Under the pieces are notes generated by a model. It did not search any database, was not told where the DNA came from, and worked only from the letters and a program-made list of their open reading frames with translations. Shown here piece by piece: positions 17,145-25,255 of a DNA stretch of 35,250 bases. The position numbers were made by a program, and so were the translations under genes. This DNA comes from Pseudomonadales bacterium (GTDB lineage: Bacteria > Pseudomonadota > Gammaproteobacteria > Pseudomonadales > Azotimanducaceae), in contig JAPYNO010000109.1 in NCBI GenBank assembly GCA_028283025.1, positions 1-35,250 on the forward strand, written 5' to 3'. Numbering within the stretch: the stretch's first letter is position 1; each line of letters opens with the position of its first letter.

Positions 17145-18422
17145 TTAGTCGTTTGCGTAGCGAGCCACCCGCAAGTCTGCTTGTGCCTGATGGCCTGCGA
17201 AGCCTTCGAGTGCGCACAGGCGCGAGCAGTACTCGCCCATGATGGCGCTCGCTTCCGGCGTCACGCGCTGGTAGGTGCAGGTCTTGATGAACTTGCCGAC
17301 CCAGAGGCCACCTGTGTAACGGGCAGCAAGTCGGGTCGGTAGCGTATGGTTGGTGCCAATCACCTTGTCACCGAAGGCAACGTTGGTCTCGGGGCCGAGA
17401 AATAATGCGCCGTAGTTCGTCATGTGTTCGAGAAAGTAGTCAGGTTCTTTCGTGATCACTTGCACATGCTCGCTCGCGATGCGGTTGGCTTCAACAAGCA
17501 GCTCTTCGCGCGTGTCGCACAGAATGATCTGCCCGTAATCGCGCCATGCTTGGCCGGCAATTCGTGCGGTCGGCAAGGTCTTAAGCTGCGCCTCAATTTT
17601 TCGTTCGGTCTCCTGGGCGAGTGCCTCTGAGGTCGTGAGTAGAATCGCCGGCGATGTCGGTCCGTGTTCTGCTTGACCGAGAAGATCAGTGGCCGCCATT
17701 TCGCCATCGCAGGTTTCATCGGCGATGATCAGCGTTTCGGTCGGGCCCGCAAGAAGGTCGATACCGACTCGTCCGAAGATCTGCCGCTTGGCTTCGGCGA
17801 CATAGACGTTGCCGGGGCCCACCAGCATATCCACTGGCTCGATTGATTGCGTACCGAGCGCCATTGTGCCGACAGCCTGCACGCCGCCGAGCACATAGAT
17901 CTCATCCGCGCCGGCAAGATGCATGGCAGCGACAATCGCATCGGAAGGGGCGCCTTTGTGTGGCGGTGCGCACGCGATAATGCGTTTCACGCCAGCTACC
18001 TTGGCGGTCACCACGCTCATATGCACCGATGCCACCATAGGATAGGCGCCGCCTGGCACATAGCAGCCGACACTGCCGACCGGAATATTCTTGTGGCCGA
18101 GCGTGACCCCCGGATAGGTCTCGGCCTCGACCTCCTGAAGCGCGTCGCGTTGCAAGGTTGCAAACTCGCGGATCTGCGTTTGCGCAAACAGTATGTCGTC
18201 GATTGATTGCGCTGGCACGCGCTGCACGCAGGCTTCGATTTCGGGTTCGGTGAGACGAAATCGCTCAGGCGTCCAATCATCGAATTTCTCAGACAGCGCC
18301 CGCACAGCGTCGTCACCATCGCGTTCAATTTCTTTGAGGATGGCGCTGACGTCACGCTCAACTTGCTCGGCGTGTTCGCTCTTGAGGGTCTCGCTAATGC
18401 CCTTTTTCAGGAATCGGATCAT
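17145..18422 (-). CDS. HisD-family NAD-dependent alcohol-to-acid dehydrogenase
   Basis: A 425-residue homologue of histidinol dehydrogenase, which oxidises a primary alcohol to a carboxylate in two NAD-linked steps. Zinc and catalytic positions are conserved: Q250 and H253 (LLGQAEHG), E318/H319 (ASEHVQ), D352 and H359 ([13 protein letters not shown]) and H411; NAD-site VPGGAYP is at 122-128. There are no other his genes, and receptor, symporter and LacI neighbours indicate catabolism. HpsN, which oxidises dihydroxypropanesulfonate, is a known catabolic relative; the GPTSP after AEH, where biosynthetic HisD usually has D, may point that way. The substrate is not known. The start has GGAG six bases upstream. 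Confidence 0.85.
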   Translation of the reverse strand: MIRFLKKGISETLKSEHAEQVERDVSAILKEIERDGDDAVRALSEKFDDWTPERFRLTEPEIEACVQRVPAQSIDDILFAQTQIREFATLQRDALQEVEAETYPGVTLGHKNIPVGSVGCYVPGGAYPMVASVHMSVVTAKVAGVKRIIACAPPHKGAPSDAIVAAMHLAGADEIYVLGGVQAVGTMALGTQSIEPVDMLVGPGNVYVAEAKRQIFGRVGIDLLAGPTETLIIADETCDGEMAATDLLGQAEHGPTSPAILLTTSEALAQETERKIEAQLKTLPTARIAGQAWRDYGQIILCDTREELLVEANRIASEHVQVITKEPDYFLEHMTNYGALFLGPETNVAFGDKVIGTNHTLPTRLAARYTGGLWVGKFIKTCTYQRVTPEASAIMGEYCSRLCALEGFAGHQAQADLRVARYAND

Positions 18423-18438
18423 TCGTTTCTCCAGTAGA

Positions 18439-19464
18439 TCAGGACAGACGCGCCGAGTGTCCGCGCACCGGCGTGCCTTGAAAGACGCGCTGCTCATGGC
18501 CGAAGTCGGGCTGAGCAATGCGCTGAAGCAGCATCTCCACCGTGGCTTGGGTCATGCGTGCCACTGGCTGCTGTACTGTTGTCAATCGGTAGGCAGCGTA
18601 GCGAGACGCGCCGATGCCATCAAAGCCAACCACCGACAACGACTCCGGCACGTCCACACCGAGCCGATGGCGCGCAGCGTCGATACAACCGATGGCCATG
18701 GCATCGTTGGCAGCGATGATCGCATCGGGTAGCGCGCCGAGTCGCCGATGGACTTCGAGAAGTCCTTGGTGCCCCGATTCGTAGCTGTAGTCTCCAGCGA
18801 CAACCGTGACATCACCAATACCAAGATCCGACAAGTGTCGCAACGCCCCGCCTGTTCGCTCCATGCTGACCGTCGAATCCTGTGGCCCTGAAATAATGGC
18901 GAAGCGCTTGTGGTCAGAGGCGATCAACTGCGCGACGAGCCACGCCTCGCCCGTTTCCTGGTCGCACCGCACCGCTGCCGCCTGTCCGTGCTTGGCTTGC
19001 CTGTTATAAAGCACGACAGGGATGCCTGCAGCGCTGAGCATGTCGATCTGCGCTGGGGTCAATATGGCTGCAGTGACGATACCGTCAACTTGATATTGCA
19101 GCGTCTGTTCAAGCACGACATTAATTTCGCTCTCGTGTTCCAAAGTGAACAACAACACTCGGATACCGCGCTCGGAGAAGGCCTGTGTGAGCTGCACGAG
19201 GAGTTCTGGATAGTAGAGATTGGTCATGCGTGAGATCACAACGCCAACCATGTTCGAGCGTTGCGTAATGAGCCCGCGAGCGATGGCGTTCGGCCGGTAG
19301 CCGATTTCGGTGGCGGCGGCGAGCACGCGCTTGCGCATCTTCGCTGACGCACTTGCGCCTGACTTGAAGACGCGGGAAACAGCAGACTGGGAGACGCCAG
19401 CGAGGCGTGCCACATCATAGGAGGTGGCCTGCTTGCGAACAGGTGGGTTGATTTCTTGCGTCAC
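18439..19464 (-). CDS. LacI-family transcriptional regulator
   Basis: A 341-residue repressor with the N-terminal helix-turn-helix and hinge [20 protein letters not shown]...[11 protein letters not shown], followed by a periplasmic-binding-protein-like sensor domain ([32 protein letters not shown]). The effector is probably the solute handled by this locus or a metabolite of it. The start is a GTG whose first bases overlap the stop of B2 (GTGA). That places the regulator inside the catabolic operon, so it may autoregulate. The gene is 16 bp from the HisD-like gene. The longer open frame upstream of the GTG is not LacI-like. Confidence 0.92.
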   Translation of the reverse strand: MTQEINPPVRKQATSYDVARLAGVSQSAVSRVFKSGASASAKMRKRVLAAATEIGYRPNAIARGLITQRSNMVGVVISRMTNLYYPELLVQLTQAFSERGIRVLLFTLEHESEINVVLEQTLQYQVDGIVTAAILTPAQIDMLSAAGIPVVLYNRQAKHGQAAAVRCDQETGEAWLVAQLIASDHKRFAIISGPQDSTVSMERTGGALRHLSDLGIGDVTVVAGDYSYESGHQGLLEVHRRLGALPDAIIAANDAMAIGCIDAARHRLGVDVPESLSVVGFDGIGASRYAAYRLTTVQQPVARMTQATVEMLLQRIAQPDFGHEQRVFQGTPVRGHSARLS

Positions 19465-20465
19465 TGTGTGCCCCGCAGCTCGGCGACCCTGCCAAGCACA
19501 TCTGTACCAAGCTGCAAGAGTGCATCGATGATGTCGAGCGGCACCCAATTCTCGGCAACGAGGTCGTTTTCCAAACGATAGAAATCCATCACCCGCATGG
19601 CAACCGGTTTACCGGTCGCGGCAAGTCCAAGCCAGTCAGGGCCAGTGTGTGTGGCGGCGACACTTGGCCAGCCACCGGTGACCGCGTACGGACCGCACCC
19701 CATGTCGATGTAATGCCCAGGTCCGTAGCGGTCCGGGAACGCCTTTAAGAAAGGGCCTTGATGATAAGCGCGGTAAGCGTGCATGCCGCGCACGGTGCCG
19801 ATACCCGCGGGGCCGTACCAGAGAAAGTCCTTTGTCCAGTACTTGTATTGCTGCATACTCTCCAAATCTTTGCCATCGTAGAGAAACAGGCCTTGGTGCA
19901 TGGCGTGCACGAGATCGATGCTGCGCTGGCTTTCCTGCCTCTCTTCCTCGCCAAGCCTGAGGCCGTCTCCTGTTGCCGGCCCTGGCCAAGCGAGCTCGGC
20001 ACCAAGGCTCGGCACGATTGGCCAAATGCGAACTTGCCGCAGTAGGTCGAGCACATCCCAGAGCGCGTAAGTGGTTCTGATGCGACCATCTTCGAGATGG
20101 TGCACTTCACCGTAGCGCAGATGTGCAACGCCGTTGGTGGCTGGCACACCGAGCCAGTTGTGTGCGAAGTTCGCTTGGTAGATGCCAATGGCCGCGACAA
20201 ACTGCTTGTCATGCGATTCTCCGCTGAGGAATATCTGATCTCGTCGCTCAATATCAGGGAAAGACGCCTGCAGGCCTCGCCAGACTTCTCGTATGGCATC
20301 AAGCCCTTGAAGTTCGTTGATTGGATGCGAGCCATACCAATCGGCATGAGGGTGGTACATGGCGTTCAATGCGTCGTCAAGAGCCTGTCCACGGGTGCGG
20401 GCGAGCGATTTGAAAGCTGACAATAGACTGGCTTTATCATTGAGCGACAGGCGTGAGCTTGGCAT
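19461..20465 (-). CDS. Tandem NTF2/SnoaL-like domain protein, paralogue B2
   Basis: A 334-residue two-domain NTF2-like protein, paralogue of B1 with the same block numbering: PGPATGDGL at 161-169, WYGPAGIG at 216-223, YHQGPF around 234-239 and VAENWVPLDIID near the C-terminus. The first domain carries HPHADWYGSHP (38-48), a histidine- and aromatic-rich strand not found in B1. It starts inside the end of the bicupin gene (29-bp overlap) and ends in a four-base overlap with the LacI gene, so all three are tightly coupled. Function is unknown; the fold allows isomerase, cyclase, dehydratase or hydrolase chemistry. Confidence 0.75.
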   Translation of the reverse strand: MPSSRLSLNDKASLLSAFKSLARTRGQALDDALNAMYHPHADWYGSHPINELQGLDAIREVWRGLQASFPDIERRDQIFLSGESHDKQFVAAIGIYQANFAHNWLGVPATNGVAHLRYGEVHHLEDGRIRTTYALWDVLDLLRQVRIWPIVPSLGAELAWPGPATGDGLRLGEEERQESQRSIDLVHAMHQGLFLYDGKDLESMQQYKYWTKDFLWYGPAGIGTVRGMHAYRAYHQGPFLKAFPDRYGPGHYIDMGCGPYAVTGGWPSVAATHTGPDWLGLAATGKPVAMRVMDFYRLENDLVAENWVPLDIIDALLQLGTDVLGRVAELRGTQ

Positions 20466-21441
20466 GTGGATGAGACTCTAGTGGTGGGGCCTGATCGCCC
20501 CGGAAAATGAGAAACCCGTATGCAGGCTGATGCCCCGGGTTGAAGATACGAAGCGGATGATCGATCGGAATCGTTGCGATATCGCCTTCAGCGAGCGTGC
20601 ATTCGCCATCGTGCATAGCAATGCCAAGCTCGCCTCGATGCACGATCATGATCTGTTCTTCGCATCTTCGAAACGGTCCGACGCTCATCTTTGAGGGAAG
20701 GCACAGAGAACGCAAGCTAAAGCCGTGTGGCCATGCGAGCGGGCCGCACATAGGATTATCGCCGATGATTGGGCATTCGATGACTTGCCGTTCGGGCGCA
20801 CCATGCAATTGGGCAAAGCGCACCACGCACTTCGCTAGTGTAGGCTGGTCGAGGCGGCGCATTGAAGCCACTTGCTGAGCACTGGTGGTAGGCATCGGCT
20901 TAACATCGTCGGGCACAATCCCGCCTTTGGTACGATCAACGAGTTGTCCATTCTCAAGCAGCACCAAACCATGCGCTTCGGCTGCTTCGAAGACACTTGG
21001 CGCCCAGGTCACGCGGCCCGGGTCGTCCTCGCCGAGGATTGCGAACATAAACCCTGTATCGTCACCGATGTTTTGGAATCCACGAAAGACTTGCGTGGGA
21101 ATGGAAATGGTGTCGCCGACACCGAGTACCACTTCCGCATCCTGTGCCATGTGTCCCGTACGGAAAGCCCATTTGCCCGAATGTACGATGAATACCTCGG
21201 CAGTATCGTGGCTGTGCTGTGAATTGACGCATCCTGGTGGCTGACGCGCAGCGCCAAGGTTGAATCCATGTGGGATGTCGATATGTACATGCTGGTCAGG
21301 GCTCTCCGAGACCCCCGATCCAATAATCGTGAAATTCTCTTTTTGGTCACTGCCAGGCGTGCGCGTATCAATGAATGCTGTCGTACAAGGTCGCAGCTCA
21401 GAATAGCGCACAATTCTTTCAGCAAGACTCTTTGGTGGCAC
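20437..21441 (-). CDS. Bicupin protein with one degenerate metal site
   Basis: About 334 residues with two cupin barrels related by internal duplication; each is introduced by a PHGF motif (PHGFNLG and PHGFSLR). The first barrel keeps H76, H78 and E82 (NSQHSHDTAEVFIVHSG), but the usual second-motif histidine is arginine (PTQVFRGFQN). The second barrel has FRRCEEQIMIVHRG in place of the histidines and probably binds no metal. Gentisate dioxygenase-like bicupins, sugar isomerases and lyases share this build, and none can be singled out. The start is unsure: GTG at 21441 is preferred, with an ATG at 21513 overlapping the divergent promoter as the alternative. First gene of the minus-strand operon. 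Confidence 0.75.
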   Translation of the reverse strand: MPPKSLAERIVRYSELRPCTTAFIDTRTPGSDQKENFTIIGSGVSESPDQHVHIDIPHGFNLGAARQPPGCVNSQHSHDTAEVFIVHSGKWAFRTGHMAQDAEVVLGVGDTISIPTQVFRGFQNIGDDTGFMFAILGEDDPGRVTWAPSVFEAAEAHGLVLLENGQLVDRTKGGIVPDDVKPMPTTSAQQVASMRRLDQPTLAKCVVRFAQLHGAPERQVIECPIIGDNPMCGPLAWPHGFSLRSLCLPSKMSVGPFRRCEEQIMIVHRGELGIAMHDGECTLAEGDIATIPIDHPLRIFNPGHQPAYGFLIFRGDQAPPLESHPHAKLTPVAQ

Positions 21442-21490
21442 GAGCAGTTCGCTAGAAGGGTTCCAATAAAGGCAAAATGTACTTCGTATG

Positions 21491-21512
21491 CAAGCAGGAC
21501 ACAAGCAAGACA
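21491..21512. repeat. Tandem 11-bp direct repeat in the bicupin/A2 intergenic region
   Basis: CAAGCAGGACA is followed directly by CAAGCAAGACA, one mismatch in 11. It sits just upstream of the AAGGAG ribosome binding site of A2 and within the divergent control region. One-turn spacing is compatible with a regulator binding on one face of DNA; chance cannot be excluded. Confidence 0.4.
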
Positions 21513-21526
21513 TAAAGGAGCACTCA

Positions 21527-22522
21527 ATGATAGCAAGCCCAAGACATCAGCCACGCTATGGCGCGAACCATCATCTCGTGGATTACATCCTCGGCATCAC
21601 CTACGATATCTGGGAAGGTGGTGGCATGGATCTCATCCTTGATTATTACGATTCCGATGTGGAGGTCTACAGTCTTGAAGGGGTGACTTGCGGTGCCGAG
21701 GCCGTAGTGCAAACCTCCAAGGCGGTGCTTGCCGCGTTTCCAGACAGGCGCTTGTTTGGGGAAGCCGTGATTTGGTCCGAGGAGGAGGGCGGAGCCCTGC
21801 TCTCTTCGCATCGAATCCTCAGCCCCATGACAAATACTGGCGAATCACGCTTCGGTCCTGCGACTGGCAAACGAATTGAAATGATGATTATTGCCGATTG
21901 CTTGGTGCGCGAAGGAAAAATCGTTCAGGAGTGGCTGGTGCGAGACAATCTTGCGATGGTTAATCAGCTCGGCATCGACGCTGTCAAAGAAGCTGCTCGC
22001 CACCATGGTCAGTCACGCGATGCGAGAAGCAGCGAGTGGCGAGCAAGCGAGCTTGCAAGGCTCGAGTCAAGCACTGGCATTCAAGTAGAAGGCAGTAGCG
22101 ACGCAGAATCAATTGCCGCACACCTCTTAGCCGGGCTGTGGCAATCAGACGAGGCAGGCCTTGAGGCATTTATCAAAAAGAATTACGCGCCCTATGCGGT
22201 CATGCACCGCTCGCCGATCGAGTATTACTCTGGCCGCTGTGCCGTGTTCGCGCACTACGCAGAGGCGAACCGCGCCTTTCGCGACCGGCAGGTCTCGCTT
22301 GATCATGTGGCCGCTCGGCCATTTGATGATCAAGGTATGGCGTTATCTGCGCGTTGGGCCATACGTTGCGTCCATTCAGCGCCATACCTCGGCGAGGAGG
22401 CGACGGGCAGGACCTTGTTCATTCTCGGCATTAGCCATTGGCAATTGCTCGGGGCAAGAGTACTGCGCGAGTGGACGGTGTTTGATGGACTCGCAGTGCT
22501 TGCGCAAATGATCGATTCTTAG
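21527..22522 (+). CDS. Tandem NTF2/SnoaL-like domain protein, paralogue A2
   Basis: A 331-residue two-domain NTF2-like protein, paralogue of A1. Shared features: DYI.xIT.xIWE near residues 19-30, SSHRIL (93-98), FGPATGK (109-115), a MMIIADCLVREGKIVQEW strand and a QLG at 147-149. The second domain (about 195-330) has diverged more. It is divergent from the bicupin operon and convergent, six bases apart, with the MetE-like gene. The ATG at 21527 is well supported by AAGGAG six bases upstream. Function unknown; its placement opposite its relative A1 at the other end of the locus suggests duplication of an A-B pair followed by rearrangement. Confidence 0.78.
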   Translation: MIASPRHQPRYGANHHLVDYILGITYDIWEGGGMDLILDYYDSDVEVYSLEGVTCGAEAVVQTSKAVLAAFPDRRLFGEAVIWSEEEGGALLSSHRILSPMTNTGESRFGPATGKRIEMMIIADCLVREGKIVQEWLVRDNLAMVNQLGIDAVKEAARHHGQSRDARSSEWRASELARLESSTGIQVEGSSDAESIAAHLLAGLWQSDEAGLEAFIKKNYAPYAVMHRSPIEYYSGRCAVFAHYAEANRAFRDRQVSLDHVAARPFDDQGMALSARWAIRCVHSAPYLGEEATGRTLFILGISHWQLLGARVLREWTVFDGLAVLAQMIDS

Positions 22523-22528
22523 AACGCC

Positions 22529-23665
22529 TTACCAAAGACGCTTGCTGGCAATCCTCGCGCCTTCAGCAAGACTGGCGAGCTTCGCATAAGTGATTTCTGC
22601 GTCCACCGCACCGAAGCCAGCGAACGTGGAGAAGCCGCAGTCCGTACCAGCTAAGATGCGTTCGCGACCGGCGATGCGCGCAAATCGTTCGATGCGCTCG
22701 GCGACAAGCTCAGGATGCTCGACAAAATTGGTCGTTGAGTCGATGACGCCCGGTATGAGACGCAGCTCATCGGGCAAGGTGGTGGCTTGAAACACCTTCC
22801 ATTCATGCGCATGGCGTGGATTGGCGGATTCAAACAAGAGCGCTCCAACATTGGCTTTGAGTACAATCGGGAGCACCAGTTCCATCGGCGCGTCGTGGTG
22901 GTGCGGCCCTTCATAATTGCCCCAGCATACATGCAGTCGAATCTGCTCTTTTGGCAGTCCTGCGAGTGCTTTATTGAGAATCTCTACATGTAGCTCGGCG
23001 AGCACCGCATATTCTCGGTCACTCTTGCCCTTAAACATCATGTGCCTGCCAAGACCGAGGTCGGGCGAGTCGATCTGTAGCGCGAGGCCAGCCTCGACAA
23101 TCGCCTGATATTCGAAGGACATGGCAGCGGCGATGGCTTCGAGATAGCGCTCGTGACTCGAATAATGGCGATTCGGCTGAAAAAGCGCGATCACTCCCGG
23201 TGACGCTGCATTCATGAAGGCGCCGGTCGGCTGGTGTGCCGCTATCGCGGCCTGCAAATTCTCGATGTCGCGCTGTAGAGGCGCCGTGTCCTTGACGGAT
23301 ATTTCACCGACGCAGCACGGCCGTCGATAGGCAGGCGTGCCACCGGACTGAGCGAGGCGCGTCAGGAAGCTCGGGTAGTCCTCAAGGTCTTGCGGCGGGT
23401 CGCGTTCACTGTCGCCGTCAAAGCCAGTCACGCGGTCCTTAATGTAGGTGGCGTAGCTAATTTTACTCATCTCGCCATCGCTCACAATGTCTATACCGAC
23501 GCGCTTTTGGCGGGAAACGACTGCGTCAACGGCGGTGGCAATGACTTTGTCGCCTTGGGGCGGGCTTTCACCCTGCTCGCGGGCGAATACAACGTCCGTG
23601 ACCTCGGCAGTTCTCGGGAGGCTGCCGACATGCGTGGTGAGGATACGCTCTGAATCAAATTGCAT
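22529..23665 (-). CDS. MetE C-terminal-like zinc protein (cobalamin-independent methionine synthase family)
   Basis: A 378-residue TIM-barrel protein matching the catalytic half of cobalamin-independent methionine synthase. It opens with THVGSLPR, and a zinc site is visible: H245 and C247 (HVCWGNY), E279 (LLFES) and C343 (GTDCGFSTF). The N-terminal folate-binding half of true MetE (about 750 residues) is absent. Short relatives include archaeal methyltransferases and epoxyalkane:coenzyme M transferase, which use zinc to activate a thiol for attack on an alkyl group. Here it may transfer a methyl or other alkyl group during substrate breakdown; that is inference. ATG chosen over an in-frame TTG three codons upstream. 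Confidence 0.8.
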   Translation of the reverse strand: MQFDSERILTTHVGSLPRTAEVTDVVFAREQGESPPQGDKVIATAVDAVVSRQKRVGIDIVSDGEMSKISYATYIKDRVTGFDGDSERDPPQDLEDYPSFLTRLAQSGGTPAYRRPCCVGEISVKDTAPLQRDIENLQAAIAAHQPTGAFMNAASPGVIALFQPNRHYSSHERYLEAIAAAMSFEYQAIVEAGLALQIDSPDLGLGRHMMFKGKSDREYAVLAELHVEILNKALAGLPKEQIRLHVCWGNYEGPHHHDAPMELVLPIVLKANVGALLFESANPRHAHEWKVFQATTLPDELRLIPGVIDSTTNFVEHPELVAERIERFARIAGRERILAGTDCGFSTFAGFGAVDAEITYAKLASLAEGARIASKRLW

Positions 23666-23879
23666 TGGTCGCAATGTTCACTGTGAAAAAGGATGATGCC
23701 ATAGCTTGACTCAAAGGTGTGTTGGCACTACCTCTGCGAGATCTCGGCAGCCAGCGCTTGAAACGACAGCATTGTCCAATAAGAACATGATCGTGAATAG
23801 TGGAGGTTCGGCAAACTAAGTACGCAATTTCATTCATATAGCGACGTATATATGGCTGGTTTGTGGCTCAATCGACATG

Positions 23880-23911
23880 CGCCTGTCACCGAAGGTTCAC
23901 GCAATCGTCAT
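23880..23911. repeat. 32-bp direct repeat, copy 1
   Basis: Begins CGCCTGTCACCGAAGG and ends AATCGTCAT. It matches copy 2 at 24754-24785 in 30 of 32 positions, same orientation. The two copies bracket the toxin-antitoxin genes with 842 bp between them. This copy is not next to a gene start. Confidence 0.85.
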
Positions 23912-24036
23912 ACTCTCTTCACTTCTTCCTGTTTCAATGCGCGTGCGCTGTCAACACGTCCTCAATGCACCGCCAGAAACCATCGACCATGCCTGAGTTA
24001 TTTGTTCCCAACAGTTACCAACACATGATTTGATTA

Positions 24037-24056
24037 AGTAGCTACTAGTTGCTACT
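24037..24056. promoter_or_regulatory. Operator of the antitoxin gene: tandem decamers
   Basis: The perfect palindrome AGTAGCTACT is followed immediately by AGTTGCTACT (one change), two decamers one helical turn apart that end nine bases before the antitoxin ATG. Phd/YefM antitoxins repress their own promoters through paired short palindromes with this kind of spacing; the assignment here is inference from position and pattern. Confidence 0.6.
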
Positions 24057-24064
24057 TTGCGCGC

Positions 24065-24358
24065 ATGAGAGCCGTTGGCATCAAAACTTTGAATAGTCGC
24101 TTGAGCGAATTCTTGCGCATTGCTTCGCAGGGCGAGACAGTCTTGGTGACAGATCGGGAAAAGGTTGTCGCAGAGATTTCACCGCCACAGCCGCATCGAG
24201 GCGACGTTGTTGCCGACGCAATGCTCGCCGAGGCGGTGCGAGCAGGTTGGGTGCGGGCACCTCTGGTAAGTCTCAATGGCAAATCGCCTTCACCACCAGG
24301 CGTTGATTCACTCGCTAGCATTCTCTCGGAACTTGATGCTGACCGTGGTGATCGATGA
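24065..24358 (+). CDS. Phd/YefM-family antitoxin
   Basis: A 97-residue antitoxin. The N-terminal half (AVGIKTLNSRLSEFLRIASQGETVLVTDREKVVAEI) is the Phd/YefM DNA-binding and dimerisation domain, in which a conserved helix follows a short strand and the 'G-E-T-V-x-V-T-D' strand leads to 'VVAEI'. The variable C-terminus (about 55-97) would wrap the toxin. It should neutralise the downstream PIN ribonuclease and repress the operon. The stop overlaps the toxin start by ATGA, the usual coupling. Confidence 0.88.
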   Translation: MRAVGIKTLNSRLSEFLRIASQGETVLVTDREKVVAEISPPQPHRGDVVADAMLAEAVRAGWVRAPLVSLNGKSPSPPGVDSLASILSELDADRGDR

Positions 24359-24747
24359 TATTTATCGACACGTCGGTTGTGCTTGCGCAAATCCTCGCCG
24401 AAGATATGAGGCCTGCGCATTCCCTATGGAGCCAGCCACTGATTGCGAGCTGGCTACTCGAATACGAAGTTTGGACTCGTCTGCACGCAAGAAAGCTTGA
24501 ATCCTCACACGGCGATGCAACCCGCCAACTGATAGACGGCTTAGCATTGGTGGAGCTCGCGCCGCATGTGCTCGCTCGCGCCCTTGAGCCCTTTCCATTG
24601 CCGGTACGCACGCTCGATGCGTTGCATCTCGCCAGCATCCACCACCTCAAGATACGAGATCAGAAGATTAGGCTGGCGAGTTATGACAACAGAATGAATC
24701 AAGTCGCTGAGGCGATGGGCATCGAATTGCTGCGACTGCAAGCTTGA
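24355..24747 (+). CDS. vapC: VapC-like PIN-domain ribonuclease toxin
   Basis: A 130-residue PIN-domain RNase. Acidic residues expected at the Mg2+ site are present: D5 (FIDTSV), E38 (LEYEVW), D88 (TLDALHLAS) and D111 (SYDNRM). VapC toxins cut tRNA or rRNA and arrest growth when the antitoxin is lost. The gene overlaps the antitoxin by four bases. The target RNA cannot be inferred. The pair is bracketed by 32-bp repeats, which suggests it is a mobile or inserted unit. Confidence 0.9.
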   Translation: MIFIDTSVVLAQILAEDMRPAHSLWSQPLIASWLLEYEVWTRLHARKLESSHGDATRQLIDGLALVELAPHVLARALEPFPLPVRTLDALHLASIHHLKIRDQKIRLASYDNRMNQVAEAMGIELLRLQA

Positions 24748-24753
24748 AGCGCA

Positions 24754-24785
24754 CGCCTGTCACCGAATGTTCACGCAATCGCCAT
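24754..24785. repeat. 32-bp direct repeat, copy 2
   Basis: Starts seven bases after the toxin stop and lies 56 bp upstream of the VOC-family gene, so it may be part of that gene's promoter. It matches copy 1 at 23880-23911 except for two substitutions (G to T, T to C). Confidence 0.85.
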
Positions 24786-24841
24786 GTCAGAATAGCCCCC
24801 CAAACGCGCATATCTCATAGACTTTTGCGAGGAGCACAATT

Positions 24842-25255
24842 ATGCCAATCGTCATTGCCAAGGAATCCATCGACCTAGGTCTGGTCACCAACAACATTGA
24901 CGCGATGACCGCGTTCTACCAAGACATTTTGGGACTCGAACTCGAAGCCGTGCTCGACATGCCTGGTGGAGCGACCATGACTCGCCTTCAGTGCGGCACG
25001 ACGATTATCAAGCTCGTGCACCCCGAAAATGTACCGCAACCCAGCAATCCACCGCACGGAATCATTGGCGGTACAGGCATCCGTTACTTCACCATCCATG
25101 TTGATAATCTCGAGGATGCCGTTGCGCACTGCGAGAGGCAGGACTGTCCTGTGCCAGTATCGATTCGAGAGGTCAGGCCGGGCATCCGCATCGCTATGAT
25201 TGAGGATCCGGACGGCAACTGGGTCGAGTTGCTACAGACGGACACCAGCACTTGA
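24842..25255 (+). CDS. VOC-superfamily (glyoxalase/dioxygenase-like) protein
   Basis: A 137-residue vicinal-oxygen-chelate protein with two beta-alpha-beta-beta-beta repeats: IDLGLVTNNIDAMTAFYQDILGLELEAV at the start of the first, and GIRYFTIHVDNLEDAVAHC through AMIEDPDGNWVELLQ in the second. The final glutamate of WVELLQ is the usual metal ligand. The family covers lactoylglutathione lyases, extradiol dioxygenases, fosfomycin resistance proteins and epimerases, so the reaction is open. The start is supported by AGGAG seven bases upstream. Confidence 0.85.
   Translation: MPIVIAKESIDLGLVTNNIDAMTAFYQDILGLELEAVLDMPGGATMTRLQCGTTIIKLVHPENVPQPSNPPHGIIGGTGIRYFTIHVDNLEDAVAHCERQDCPVPVSIREVRPGIRIAMIEDPDGNWVELLQTDTST

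Larger units (their letters stand above)
23666..24064. other. Intergenic region between the MetE-like gene and the toxin-antitoxin module
   Basis: Nearly 400 bp without a supportable gene. It holds the upstream region of the MetE-like gene (left), the first copy of the 32-bp direct repeat (23880-23911) and the operator/promoter of the antitoxin gene (right). The composition is visibly richer in A and T than the flanks. I see no RNA gene or clear terminator in it. Confidence 0.6.

Noticed and set aside
19465..19548. Longer LacI regulator start
   Set aside because: The added residues are unlike LacI proteins, and the GTG overlapping the B2 stop gives the normal length.
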